From Tatlockia sp. (GTDB lineage Bacteria > Pseudomonadota > Gammaproteobacteria > Legionellales > Legionellaceae), in contig JACCVV010000063.1 of assembly GCA_013697955.1 (NCBI GenBank), positions 1-64,000 on the forward strand: a stretch of DNA of 64,000 nt, read 5' to 3'. Within the stretch, counting starts at the first letter, position 1; each line of letters opens with the position of its first letter. The notes under the pieces are model-generated. The model searched no databases, had not been told where the DNA came from, and was given only the letters and a program-made list of their open reading frames with translations. The translations under genes and the position numbers were made by a program. Positions 18,291-28,908 of this stretch are shown in pieces.

Positions 18291-20321
18291 CTATGGAATG
18301 GTAGTTGTAACAGGTAGAGTGCATCTGGCTAGCATAGTAAATACACCAGGCGTTCCTCCTACCTCCTTTTGAAAGGAAAACTGAAAAGTTTGGGCATTAA
18401 GTTGGAAAAAATTAACATAGGCGCAGTTTATGGGACTTTGTGGCGTGGTGAAATTTAAACAGTCTAATTGGGTGCCATTCGATTCTGTAGAGCTCCAGTG
18501 CCCAACTGTCACACTAGGTGATGTTTGGTTATTAGCAAGACCGACATCAAAACCAAGCCTGACAAGATTATCATTTACATTAGCCGCATTCCCACATAGG
18601 GCAGTTAAATTGATCCCTCCTAACTGACAAACTGCGGGTAAATACCATGATCCGGGTGGAGTACCACCTACTGTAGAGTTAAAACACGCTACTGCTGCGG
18701 CTGGACTTACATCTGCTGCAGAGGCATTGATTAAGGCAGTGTTTTGAAACCCATTAAAGAAATCTGCTGCTCCGATTTGGATACCGCTTTTACCCCATCT
18801 AATCTGTGCAATATCCGTATTATCAATTACTTGTGACACTATAGTATTGGGATCAATCATATCGGTTTGCCAAACAAGAAAGTTGTTAAGACTAAACGCT
18901 ACTGCCACATTTAGCGGAGCGAAAGGCGCTAAATTATCGGCTACTATAGGAATTGATTGAGCAACGTAAGGTATGTTGGAATTAAGCTGTAAAATACAGC
19001 TAGCACCTCCAGCAAGTACCGCGGGACAACCTGTTTGAACTACACCAGTCCATCCTGTAGGTAAAACTGCCCTCACATTATAAGCGGGATTGGTAGTATT
19101 ATTATTTACAATGATGTTAGCAAATCCAGCAGGTATAACTGGAACTATTGTTTTTTGGGTTGGGGATGACAGGGTAGTTAGAGCGCGCGGTATGCAATTA
19201 ATTATGCAAGATGGGGAACTCGCGCTAGCCGTACCCATACAGCTGGGCTGAGGGACACATGCAAAAGCTGGATTATTATTTGCAGTTATAGAATAGGCAG
19301 CTCCATTTGCTACTTCATAACTAAATGTAGGGCTTGCTCCTGTTACTATTCTGAGTATTTGATCATTGAGAAGCACATTGACCCGATTAGTATTAAAGAG
19401 TCCAGTGACTAGGCCATTAATAGTAACTGGAGTATCGCATCTCACTTGTACATTCGTAACATTTGATGTGAAAGTCCCTACCCCATTAGTAACGGTGCAG
19501 GTTTGTGCGGAGTTTAAAACCATTACATTATAACTGCTCCCCGCTGCATAATTATAAGGGAAAGTGAAATTACCATTGGTTATTGTAATTGGTGCATTAG
19601 AAGTACCATCCGTTAAATTCACAGGCGTGCCTGAAGGATTAGAAAGTACACCACTAAGCGTGAAAAAATTTGGATTACAGGTAACTAGAACATTAGTAAC
19701 ATTTGCACCATTGATAATTCCAGCTGGGTTATTCACCGTACAGGTTTGATAAGTTGGTTGTGAGAGTACACTTACGGTATAAGGGCTTCCGTTCGGTAAA
19801 AATGGAGCTGTCGAAAAAGTACCATCCGTGTTGGTTCTATACTCAACGTTGTTGATTAACAGAACAAGTTCATTCATTAACCCTGAAATGTTTCCGCCTA
19901 CTGAAAAGAGTAATGGTTTTTGAATATGCAGTTGATATTCTGGCTGTAGAGGCTGATAGCATTGCTGGGGATTACCCAATTCACAAAGAAAAGGACCTCC
20001 ATCAAGTTTTGGAGGTAGTAAATTACCATTAATAGCTAAGGTTAAAATACAGATGGAGCCTTTAGCAGGAGCAAGAATGCAAGGTTCAACTTGGGTAATC
20101 GCTCCTTGGAATGTATTTAAAAGGAATAAAATTTTGGTTCTTTTAGTATTATTTTGTACTACGTACTTAACAATTGCAGAAGAACCAGGAAGTACAGTAA
20201 TTTGATTAGGAAAGTTTGGATCGGGAATAAAACTCCAGAGCGGCATAGCTGCCTGTGAGGCTGCCATCATAAAAAATAGCGATAAGCCTACTATTATTTT
20301 TCGCAATAGAAGAAGCTTCAT
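18291..20321 (-). CDS. Secreted Cys-rich repeat protein with C-terminal DUF1566/Lcl-like domain
   Basis: Signal peptide; repeats of type Y.VxVLxxxxxTCTVxNxxG...NVTNVxVxC; C-terminal GSWYLPAVCQLGGI and GHWSSTESNG. Confidence 0.6.
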   Translation of the reverse strand: MKLLLLRKIIVGLSLFFMMAASQAAMPLWSFIPDPNFPNQITVLPGSSAIVKYVVQNNTKRTKILFLLNTFQGAITQVEPCILAPAKGSICILTLAINGNLLPPKLDGGPFLCELGNPQQCYQPLQPEYQLHIQKPLLFSVGGNISGLMNELVLLINNVEYRTNTDGTFSTAPFLPNGSPYTVSVLSQPTYQTCTVNNPAGIINGANVTNVLVTCNPNFFTLSGVLSNPSGTPVNLTDGTSNAPITITNGNFTFPYNYAAGSSYNVMVLNSAQTCTVTNGVGTFTSNVTNVQVRCDTPVTINGLVTGLFNTNRVNVLLNDQILRIVTGASPTFSYEVANGAAYSITANNNPAFACVPQPSCMGTASASSPSCIINCIPRALTTLSSPTQKTIVPVIPAGFANIIVNNNTTNPAYNVRAVLPTGWTGVVQTGCPAVLAGGASCILQLNSNIPYVAQSIPIVADNLAPFAPLNVAVAFSLNNFLVWQTDMIDPNTIVSQVIDNTDIAQIRWGKSGIQIGAADFFNGFQNTALINASAADVSPAAAVACFNSTVGGTPPGSWYLPAVCQLGGINLTALCGNAANVNDNLVRLGFDVGLANNQTSPSVTVGHWSSTESNGTQLDCLNFTTPQSPINCAYVNFFQLNAQTFQFSFQKEVGGTPGVFTMLARCTLPVTTTIP

Positions 20322-20330
20322 TTAAGCCCT

Positions 20331-21080
20331 TTAAGCAAGATAACTAAGACTGAAAAGCAATCCATTTGTATAGAAGTGATTAAGTGCTAATCCTCTACCA
20401 TAAACCTGCCCTAATGCACGATTAAGCTCACTCTTGCCCCAATCAGCAAACTCATAACCCACACCAACCTGCCAATGGGTGTTTATGGATTTTTGTAGAC
20501 CTACACCTACTGTATAGCTAAATGCTGTTTTAGTATTATCACCAAAGTTAGGATTAGGTAAGGCTGCAGAAATTAATGGTCTATTCTGATAATCATGGGC
20601 GTTGTTAAAACCAACCCCCAGACTGCCGCTTAGCCAAGGAGTAAGCCAATAGCCACGGTCTGCAAGTAGTTTACCTTTTACAGTAATTCGGGAATGCTGA
20701 ATTTGGTAGCGGTATATGTGGTTATTAAATATAGGGTCTGCATCATCCCATATTTCACCTCTAAGACGTGCATTATTGGTTGCGGCAACTGCGATTCCTA
20801 GTTGGCCTTGTAACTGTTGAAACACTGACTTTTGTATTCCGAGAAAGAGTTCGCCATTGACCAAGGCCTTTCTCGATTTATAGGCTAAATAGGTCTTTTC
20901 TATTTCAGGTGCCAATAAAAAAGTTTGTGTCCTGCCTCCATCTTCCCACACTGGGCCAATGCTCAGCGTACTAACCCAAGTCCGCTCCGGTAGTTGTATA
21001 GGACCCATAGTACCGGCAAAACTGCTGGACGCTAACAGGGAATTTAAAAGTACTACGACTAATAAAAATTTTCTCATCAA
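20331..21080 (-). CDS. Outer-membrane beta-barrel protein
   Basis: Signal peptide, alternating amphipathic strands, HWQVGVGYEFADWGKSEL, C-terminal strand ending FSLSYLA. Confidence 0.7.
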   Translation of the reverse strand: MMRKFLLVVVLLNSLLASSSFAGTMGPIQLPERTWVSTLSIGPVWEDGGRTQTFLLAPEIEKTYLAYKSRKALVNGELFLGIQKSVFQQLQGQLGIAVAATNNARLRGEIWDDADPIFNNHIYRYQIQHSRITVKGKLLADRGYWLTPWLSGSLGVGFNNAHDYQNRPLISAALPNPNFGDNTKTAFSYTVGVGLQKSINTHWQVGVGYEFADWGKSELNRALGQVYGRGLALNHFYTNGLLFSLSYLA

Positions 21081-21365
21081 AGCTCCTTATGATTAACACT
21101 GTCCATCAATTGATTGTATTGCAAAAAAAATCAATTTTTTGAAATGCGAAGATAGGGAATAATAGAAGCAAAAAAATATTTAGTTATGCAAAATTATACC
21201 TAGTGGGGGGTAGTTGAAAATTTATTTACACCCTTCCTAAGAATTATGACTACCTTTTTGCTATTTTTTATTCTTTTTTACAAAAACAATAGAAAAGTAA
21301 AAATGAGGATACAATGATTTCAATCTAAAATGAAGCAGAACTTCTAGAATTAGGAACAACACTAT

Positions 21366-22190
21366 CTAAGTGTTAGCACCTTTACCAGGTACGGAAAAAC
21401 GTTGCCTATCTTGTAAACGTAAAGCTGTTAACTGTCCACCCCATAAACATCCTGTATCTATAGCAAAAATATTGGGAACCGGAGAATGACCTTGTAAAGC
21501 AGCCCAATGGCCAAAAACGATGTCTACATCTATCGGTTTTCGGTTGGGCAAGTCATACCAGGGTATCAAATTCGCCGGTGCAGTAGCGATAGTTCCCTTG
21601 TAACTTAAGACAAGCCGTCCTTGCCTGTCGCAGAAACGCATTCGGGTAAAATAATTGGTTATGATGCGTAACCGGTCCATACCTTTTAAATCATCTGACC
21701 AAAGGTCCGGCTCATTCCCATACATATTTTCTAAAAAAAAACTATAGTTTTCACCTGACAGCACTAACTCTACCTCGCTGGCACAGGCTTTTGCTAAGGG
21801 CAGGTCCCAAAGGGGAGCTATGCCTGCATGACAGATTACAACGTTTAACTTGGGATCGTGATAAAGGAGGGATTGTTTACGCAGCCAATGACCAAGTTCA
21901 TCCGCATCATCAGCTGATAAAACCTCGTTTAGAGTATCATCATGAAGATGTATGGAATTATTTACAAAGAGCTTAGCTAACAAATGTAAGTCATGATTAC
22001 CTAAAGTGATGCGCGCTTTTAAAGGAAGATTTTTAATAAACCGCAAAACGGCTAAGGATTGCGGCCCGCGATTAACCAGATCGCCTACAAACCAAAGTCG
22101 ATCATTTTTTTCATTAAACTTAATGTGGTCAAGCAATCGTTGCAATTGATCGTAACAACCTTGTACATCACCAATAGCATAATCAGACAC
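21366..22190 (-). CDS. apaH: Bis(5'-nucleosyl)-tetraphosphatase, symmetrical
   Basis: [49 protein letters not shown]. Confidence 0.96.
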   Translation of the reverse strand: MSDYAIGDVQGCYDQLQRLLDHIKFNEKNDRLWFVGDLVNRGPQSLAVLRFIKNLPLKARITLGNHDLHLLAKLFVNNSIHLHDDTLNEVLSADDADELGHWLRKQSLLYHDPKLNVVICHAGIAPLWDLPLAKACASEVELVLSGENYSFFLENMYGNEPDLWSDDLKGMDRLRIITNYFTRMRFCDRQGRLVLSYKGTIATAPANLIPWYDLPNRKPIDVDIVFGHWAALQGHSPVPNIFAIDTGCLWGGQLTALRLQDRQRFSVPGKGANT

Positions 22191-23544
22191 CGTTTGTTAC
22201 CCCGGGATTTAGGCTAATCTGCGATGAAGGGGAAGACGCTTCGGATTGCCACTGCCCAGCAACGTTTAAATGACCCGCTGTAACGCTGGAATTTGTTGCT
22301 TGTTTGGATGTGAAATAAGTACTGCTTAACCTTGCTTGATGGATAAGTTCTGTGGCTGAAATAGTTACAGATTTGCCAGTATGCATATTATGCAATTGCA
22401 AATTTGCAGGCAAAGCTACTGCATAATTAGCAAAAAGAATTCCAGAATGCATTTGTTGATTTGAATTTTGCTCAAAGCGAGAGTTAGGTGTACCGTCAGC
22501 GCCCAAACGATGCAATCCTAAAGATAAAAAGCCATTTTGTACTGCTTGTTTATTTTTATATTCGGGATTTTCCATCATAAAGCGATCAAATACTTCTGAG
22601 GTAATCATTAATCCTCCAGGTACCATGAATAAAGGCGCTTTATTAATCATTATCTTGCCCCCATCCAGTGATTTTTCCAGCCATTGAATAAATTCGATAC
22701 CGATTTGTTGCTCAATTTCTGAAACAGACTCAGGTACCCCGGTGAAAGTTCCCACTCTTCCGTAGCGGCTCCCACGCGATCCAAAGGCCTTTAACATGAA
22801 CTGGTTAAAGTAACGTTGAATGGCAATAGCATTAGCTCGCACCAAAATTGCGCCGAGTGTTCCTGCTGCTTCCATATCTTCATTAAGAAGAGCGAGCCAA
22901 ACTGCTAACACTTCTGAATTTGATGCAATCCATGAAAAACCGCTTGCGGGCATAACATACCTGGCAATCAACAAATTGAGGCGACGGCGAAATTCTTCTG
23001 ACGATTCTTTCTGAAACTCATAATTATAATAACTGCCAACTTCAATCAAATTTTCAAGAAGAGGATTCCACTGTTTCAAAAGTTGACCATTATTATCGTA
23101 AAGTTCAACTATATAGTCGATGTGTAATTTTCCTATACCTTGTAGAATAGCAGCAGAAAACAATGCATATTGCCAAAGGCTTTGATCTTCTGATAATTCT
23201 CCTTGCTCATCCAAAATGACATATTGTTGAAACAAATTTAAAGCCGCTTCTGTCCGATTTAAAGCGTGGTCTAATAAACCACCTTGCTGCGAATAATAGC
23301 TTGAATAGGTGTCAGGAAGATTTTGGCAATGATTTCCAAAGTTATTGACCAAACTAAGGCTTAATGAATCAAAGCGAGCTTCATCCAAAGCACTCGCATT
23401 TCTAATTTGCTTCATTAAATTATCGCGTTTCTCCTCAGCCAATAAGATTTCAGAGGGGATAATTTTAGTTAAATCCTTTAAAGGTTTAGTTTGTGACGTG
23501 TTCCCTTTTTTTCCATATCGTTGAAACAATTTTATTCTCCGCAA
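22183..23544 (-). CDS. TraI_2-like (relaxase-associated HD-fold) domain protein with degenerate HD motif
   Basis: [26 protein letters not shown]...[36 protein letters not shown] follows the TraI_2 layout (GGLxxHxLxVAxxA...AALLHDxGKxxxD...W.P), but LHDxGK is LQGIGK. Confidence 0.6.
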   Translation of the reverse strand: MRRIKLFQRYGKKGNTSQTKPLKDLTKIIPSEILLAEEKRDNLMKQIRNASALDEARFDSLSLSLVNNFGNHCQNLPDTYSSYYSQQGGLLDHALNRTEAALNLFQQYVILDEQGELSEDQSLWQYALFSAAILQGIGKLHIDYIVELYDNNGQLLKQWNPLLENLIEVGSYYNYEFQKESSEEFRRRLNLLIARYVMPASGFSWIASNSEVLAVWLALLNEDMEAAGTLGAILVRANAIAIQRYFNQFMLKAFGSRGSRYGRVGTFTGVPESVSEIEQQIGIEFIQWLEKSLDGGKIMINKAPLFMVPGGLMITSEVFDRFMMENPEYKNKQAVQNGFLSLGLHRLGADGTPNSRFEQNSNQQMHSGILFANYAVALPANLQLHNMHTGKSVTISATELIHQARLSSTYFTSKQATNSSVTAGHLNVAGQWQSEASSPSSQISLNPGVTNGV

Positions 23545-23600
23545 CCAAAATGGTTAATTTTAACCCATTTAATTTATATTTTGTTGTGTTCCTGAAAAAT

Positions 23601-24368
23601 TTAGTTCAAATAATTAGTAATTTGAACAAAATCCTTTACCGAAATTTGCTCAGGCCTTGCCTGTGGATCAATCCCTAAATCTCTAAGTTTTGCAGCGTCA
23701 ATCAAGGGTTTCAAATTATTTGCCAGGGTTTTTCGTCTCATTGCAAAAGCCTGCGCTACCAGCTGCTCAAAAGCGATAAGATTTACAGGCTGATATACTT
23801 GAGTTTTATGTGGAATCAAACGTACTACAGCAGAATCAACCTTAGGCTTTGGATGAAAAGCGTCTGGCGGTACAACAAATAAAAATTCCACCTCACAATG
23901 ATATTGTAGCATTACTGTCAAACGACCATAATTTTTGGAACCCGGTTGAGCTGCAATCCGTTCAACTACTTCTTTTTGCAGCATAAAATGCATATCAGCA
24001 ATATAGGTGGAGTAGGCAAGTAAACGAAGTAAAAGTGGCGTCGAAATATTGTAAGGTAGATTACCAATTATACGCAGATCATTGCCCCACTGGCTAAAGT
24101 CTACGGTTAAAGCATCAGCACCGAGCAACTGCAACTTATCTTTGCCAATGGGCAAAGCCTCAAGATGAGCCTGTAAATCTCTATCGATTTCAATAGCAAT
24201 TAAACGATGCAGGTACTTTAATAAAGGCTGCGTTAAAGCCCCTAAACCAGGGCCAATTTCAATTACCTTGTCTTCTTTTTGCAAATGCAAATTGGACATG
24301 ATTTGATTTATCACATGAGGGTCTTGTAAGAAATTTTGTCCGAAACGTTTGCGCGGGCGATGATTCAC
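23601..24368 (-). CDS. rsmA: 16S rRNA (adenine1518-N6/adenine1519-N6)-dimethyltransferase
   Basis: [47 protein letters not shown]. Confidence 0.97.
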   Translation of the reverse strand: MNHRPRKRFGQNFLQDPHVINQIMSNLHLQKEDKVIEIGPGLGALTQPLLKYLHRLIAIEIDRDLQAHLEALPIGKDKLQLLGADALTVDFSQWGNDLRIIGNLPYNISTPLLLRLLAYSTYIADMHFMLQKEVVERIAAQPGSKNYGRLTVMLQYHCEVEFLFVVPPDAFHPKPKVDSAVVRLIPHKTQVYQPVNLIAFEQLVAQAFAMRRKTLANNLKPLIDAAKLRDLGIDPQARPEQISVKDFVQITNYLN

Positions 24369-24512
24369 AGAATTCCACCTATATAAGACCTTAATTCCAT
24401 TGAATCTTTGCCTAACCGCTAAAAATTAAATGTCTATTAGGGAATAGTTGAGAAAAAGGAGTTTAATAATTTTTTTCTTTCAGTTCTAGCATTTATTACA
24501 TTCTGTAGGAAA

Positions 24513-25331
24513 CTAGTTTTCGTTAATGGCTTTTAACCAGCATTCTAAAAAGAGCATTGTTTCATTCACAGCGACAATTAGCTGTTTATACAACTTATCC
24601 AAAACCTCCAGGTTGCCATTTTTTGGATATCGTTCCAGGTAAAGACAGGCATATTGCATTTTTTTTGTACCGCAATACAAGGCGCCGCTTTTCATTTTGT
24701 GCGCTAGATCCTCAATTTTATTCCAATCCTGATCCTTGTAAGCCATCTCAATCGAAACCATATCTTCAGGAATTGCTTTGTTAACCATCAGAATTATTAA
24801 GTCTTTCAAGATACGCTCATCACCGATATTTTGTATGGCCTCGGCTTTATCAAATAGAGGAAACTGCTCTAGTGCATAAGCTTTCAACTCGCTTTTTAGT
24901 TCTTCAGAAAGGGTTCTGATATTTTTTTTTATGAATTGAAAAATCAATTCTTGCATCTCATCCAAATAAATAGGTTTGGATAAAACCTTATCCATGCCGG
25001 CCTGCAGGCATTTAGATTTAGAGTCGTGCAAGGTGTGAGCTGTCAATCCAATAATTGGAATTGGTTCTTTATTAAGCGATTTTTCCCATTCGCGAATTTG
25101 TGAAGTTAACTCCATACCTGAGATTCCTGGCAAACCGATATCCGTAATGATTAATTCAAATGCAACCGTTTTGGCTAATTCAAGGGCTTTTTCGCCATTT
25201 GTTGTTGAAATGTGATTACAACCAGCCTGGGCCACAATTGTTTCAACTAGGCGTAGGGCAATAATATTGTCTTCAACTAGTAAGATAAGAGGGGTATTTT
25301 CCGGGAAAGCAGGGTTTTGTATAAGGGTCAT
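24513..25331 (-). CDS. Response regulator receiver + HPt phosphotransfer protein
   Basis: LILLVEDN, ELIITDIGLPGISGMEL, LSKPI receiver motifs; AHKMKSGALYCG histidine phosphotransfer motif. Confidence 0.88.
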   Translation of the reverse strand: MTLIQNPAFPENTPLILLVEDNIIALRLVETIVAQAGCNHISTTNGEKALELAKTVAFELIITDIGLPGISGMELTSQIREWEKSLNKEPIPIIGLTAHTLHDSKSKCLQAGMDKVLSKPIYLDEMQELIFQFIKKNIRTLSEELKSELKAYALEQFPLFDKAEAIQNIGDERILKDLIILMVNKAIPEDMVSIEMAYKDQDWNKIEDLAHKMKSGALYCGTKKMQYACLYLERYPKNGNLEVLDKLYKQLIVAVNETMLFLECWLKAINEN

Positions 25332-25754
25332 GTAGACAACTGATAATATGATGTTTTTTGCATTATAGATAAAATTTTGATTTGTTGTGAAGCAAAATTA
25401 ATCGCTCAACCCTTTTATAACATTTATCTAATTCATTTTTTTTCTTAAAATTAACACTTTTGAATTTGCTATATTTGAACAGGTGGTTTATTTTAAATAC
25501 ATAGATGATGGTATTTCTTGCTCGGCTAACAAAAGAGATTAGGGAGCCAGATTTGATGATATGGTGAGCAAGCTTAACATTGATTAAGAAGCCTAAAATA
25601 TCTCAAGAGGCGTCCACATTGGTGAGATAGAACTGCAGCAGGTATACCATCACTTTTTCTAGCCTAAGCATTGTGTTTTTTTCTACCATTTAACCCTGGA
25701 TTTCACCAGTCAAGCATGTTAGCTTAGCAACTTTAATTGAAAGGGTAAAAGAGG

Positions 25755-26456
25755 ATGCTAAGTCACTTGCTTGAGCTTCGAAAGCGTGCACTCTATGTAA
25801 TCTTATTTTTTAGCTCTTTATTTTTGCTATTTTTTTATAATTCCAGTGCATTATTTCATGCTTTAATCAAACCTTTATTAAATGTTTTACCCAATCAAGA
25901 TTCACTGATTGCTATACAGCTAACTTCGCCTATTTTAATGCCTATTAACTTAGCAGTTGATACAGCAATGCTTGGCACCGCCCCCTTTGCTTTATTCCAA
26001 TTGTGGAAATTTATGGCCCCAGGTCTTTACAAAGAAGAACGTAAACCTTTAAAAACTGCATTAATCACAATTTTTTTCCTATTTTGCTGCGGTTCATTCT
26101 TTTGTTTTTATTTGATATTGCCTGCAATGTTTCAATTATTTACCAAAGCCACTCCGCTTGGTGTACGTCTTTTACCTGATATTAATTCTGCTTTGGACTT
26201 TATCACAAAGATGTTGCTTATTTTTGGGCTTTGCTTCCAGATTCCGTTGATTTGCTGGTTTTTAGTTCGTTTAAGGTGGGTAAATCTACAATGTTTAAAA
26301 AAAATAAGACCTTATACCATAGTCGCGGCCTTTTTTTTGGGAATGCTTTTAACTCCGGATGTTGTTTCTCAAATGATGCTGGCTATACCACTTTGTGTAT
26401 TATATGAACTGGGTCTTCTTTTCGCATCATTAACCAGTGTTCGCATGCCTGTGTAA
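25755..26456 (+). CDS. tatC: Sec-independent protein translocase TatC
   Basis: MLSHLLELRKRALYVILFF, six-TM pattern, FMAPGLYKEERKPL, GMLLTPDVVSQMMLAIPLCVLYELGLL. Confidence 0.95.
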   Translation: MLSHLLELRKRALYVILFFSSLFLLFFYNSSALFHALIKPLLNVLPNQDSLIAIQLTSPILMPINLAVDTAMLGTAPFALFQLWKFMAPGLYKEERKPLKTALITIFFLFCCGSFFCFYLILPAMFQLFTKATPLGVRLLPDINSALDFITKMLLIFGLCFQIPLICWFLVRLRWVNLQCLKKIRPYTIVAAFFLGMLLTPDVVSQMMLAIPLCVLYELGLLFASLTSVRMPV

Positions 26457-26457
26457 C

Positions 26458-27480
26458 TCAGGAGGCGCCAGCTGTTTCCCTTTGTAAAGACAGTTTTTTA
26501 AGCTGTACCTGTACCATTTTTTTTATCATTTCTTCAAAATCAACTGAGGGTTTCCAACCCAGAATTTGGCTGGCTTTTGAGATATCAGCGACAGTTTGGG
26601 TGGTTTCCAAAGGGCGGACCAAGGCCGGGTCGCTTATCACATGATTTTTCCAATCTTTATCCACGTATTGATAGGCAACCTCACACAACTCCCTTAAGGT
26701 GTGCAATTGTCCTGTTCCGATTACAAAATCATCAGCTTTATTTTGTTGCAAAATTAACCACATTGCTTTTACATAATCGGGTGCATAACCCCAATCCCTG
26801 GCAATTTCAAAATTGCCCAGCGCGAGTTTACCCATAGCCACTATTGGTAATCCTCTCTCATTTTTATCAGGCGAATTCTCAATACCTAGTGCCGCACAAG
26901 CCGCTCCGTAAGCAATTTTTTGAGTGACAAAATGAAGTGGGCGACGCTCGCTTTCATGGTTAAATAAAATACCCGACGAAATAAATAATCCGTAACTTTC
27001 ACGGTATATTCGCACCATTTGGTGAGCATATACCTTTGATGCGGCATAGGGATTCGTCGGATTGAAGGGAGTTTCTTCATTTTGTGGACTAAGCTGGGTT
27101 TGACCAAACATCTCTGAAGAAGATGCGTGATAAATTTTAGTCTCAGGACAAATTTTGCGAACCGCCTCAAAAAGGTAAATCGCGCCTAAGCTATTGATTT
27201 TTAATGTTTCTGCAGCTTGATTCCAAGACTCGCCGGGTCTTGACTGTGAAGCCAGATTATAAATTTCATCTGGTTTTGAAGCTTCAATTGCCGCGGTTAT
27301 ATCGTCTTTCTTAGACAAATCACCATAGATCATTTGGAGATTTGCAAGCTTCTCTGAGTTATGGGTATCCAAAATAGATTTAGAGCGGGCAAAACCTAAG
27401 ACTTCATAGCCCTTTTCCAGCAATAATTCTGTTAAAAAATGACCATCTTGCCCACTAATCCCGGTGATTAAAGCACGCAT
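26458..27480 (-). CDS. gmd: GDP-mannose 4,6-dehydratase
   Basis: MRALITGISGQDGHFLTELLLEKGYEV, NLASQSRPGESW, ASSSEMFGQTQLSPQNEETPFNPTNPYAASK, RDWGYAPDYVKAMW. Start refined from 27567. Confidence 0.93.
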   Translation of the reverse strand: MRALITGISGQDGHFLTELLLEKGYEVLGFARSKSILDTHNSEKLANLQMIYGDLSKKDDITAAIEASKPDEIYNLASQSRPGESWNQAAETLKINSLGAIYLFEAVRKICPETKIYHASSSEMFGQTQLSPQNEETPFNPTNPYAASKVYAHQMVRIYRESYGLFISSGILFNHESERRPLHFVTQKIAYGAACAALGIENSPDKNERGLPIVAMGKLALGNFEIARDWGYAPDYVKAMWLILQQNKADDFVIGTGQLHTLRELCEVAYQYVDKDWKNHVISDPALVRPLETTQTVADISKASQILGWKPSVDFEEMIKKMVQVQLKKLSLQRETAGAS

Positions 27481-27666
27481 GCAGCTCCCATAAGCTATAA
27501 AGAACTCTGACTGAAAATCGAAAAAATTAATGGGCGTCAGGGTACGTTTTTCACAAAAAAAAGTCAATTAATGCATTCTCTACCTTCTACTCTTGATTTC
27601 CGGTCTGCTTTAAGGAGAAAATGGCCACTTTGTTGTTTGTAACATGTTCTCGGAATTTGAAAACTC

Positions 27667-28899
27667 TTGCTAAGGCCTGCCGAACCTCTAATGAAAAAGC
27701 CTATGACTAAGGTAGAAAAAACTACTTCGATACCTAACTCTATGCACATTGGTTTTGATATATCCCAAACTGGCTTTGGAAAGGCAGGTTGCGGTTATTT
27801 TGCCCATGCTTTGATTAAAGCCATGTTAGAACTTGACCTAAAACATCGTTTTTCGCTTTATCCGAGCTTTGGTGATTTCTTTTTTGATCCGCGCATGCCG
27901 CTACAAAATCAATACCAGGCAGGCCAGTATGGCCCTCGTCATCTTAGCCGTGAATTAGCAACAGGCTTTTGGACGAAACCGGAGTTGGAAGACTCTTTAA
28001 GATATCCGCAGATTATTCATTCAAATAATTTTTGGTGCCCGACTCAATTAAAATCAAGTCGTCTAATATATACCTTTTATGATATGGGTTTCATTGTTGA
28101 TCCAAGCTGGACTACAGAGGCAAATCGCCTTGGCTGTTTTGAAGGAGTTTTTCGTTCCTCAATAGCTGCCGATTGGGTTATTGCGATATCAAAGGCTTCA
28201 CGAGATCATTATTTGCGAACTTTTCCTCATTTTCCCCAAGAGCGTATTCGTGTGATATATCCTTGCTCACGTTTTACATCTAGCCAAGAAAGTCAACGAC
28301 CTAAGGCACTTAAGGATATTCCCAGCGGTCGTTTTTGGCTAAGCGTGGGAACCATCGAACCTAGAAAAAACCAACGCAATCTTGCCAAAGCCTATGCTCG
28401 CTATCTGGAATTGAAAGGTAATCCTATGCCGCTTGTCTTTGCTGGCGGTAAAGGTTGGTTAATGGACGATTTTCAAAATTATCTACGAGAATTAAAAATT
28501 GAACAGCACGTTATTTTTACTGATTATATCAGCGATGAAGAATTGATTTGGCTTTACCAAAATTGTTATGCAAATCTATATCCTTCCCTTTTTGAAGGCT
28601 TTGGCTTGCCTGTTTTGGAAGGGATGCAATTCGGAGCGCCTACGATTAGCTCCTCATCTTCTTCCTTACCTGAAGTTGCTGGAAATGCGGCGATTTTGCT
28701 AAAGGCTGAAGATTCTGAAGCCTGGGCGGAAGCCATGTTGCAACTTTCGGCTAATCACAGTCTGAGAAACAGGCTTAGGTTAGAGGGCATTGAACAGGCC
28801 AAACGTTTCGACTGGAAGCAAAGCGCTTCTTCTTTGATAGAACTTTACACCGAGGCTTTGGCGCAGCCAAAACGAATTTTGACTGAACAGAATCCATGA
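27667..28899 (+). CDS. Glycosyltransferase family 4/group 1
   Basis: GT-B motif SLFEGFGLPVLEGMQFGAPTISSSSSSLPEVAGNAA; true start may be ATG at 27742. Confidence 0.88.
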   Translation: MLRPAEPLMKKPMTKVEKTTSIPNSMHIGFDISQTGFGKAGCGYFAHALIKAMLELDLKHRFSLYPSFGDFFFDPRMPLQNQYQAGQYGPRHLSRELATGFWTKPELEDSLRYPQIIHSNNFWCPTQLKSSRLIYTFYDMGFIVDPSWTTEANRLGCFEGVFRSSIAADWVIAISKASRDHYLRTFPHFPQERIRVIYPCSRFTSSQESQRPKALKDIPSGRFWLSVGTIEPRKNQRNLAKAYARYLELKGNPMPLVFAGGKGWLMDDFQNYLRELKIEQHVIFTDYISDEELIWLYQNCYANLYPSLFEGFGLPVLEGMQFGAPTISSSSSSLPEVAGNAAILLKAEDSEAWAEAMLQLSANHSLRNRLRLEGIEQAKRFDWKQSASSLIELYTEALAQPKRILTEQNP

Positions 28900-28908
28900 G
28901 TAGTAATA

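Noticed and set aside
27564-27749. 61 aa minus-strand ORF between gmd and the first glycosyltransferase
   Set aside because: Overlaps the GT 5' region antisense, no recognisable motif; likely chance ORF.
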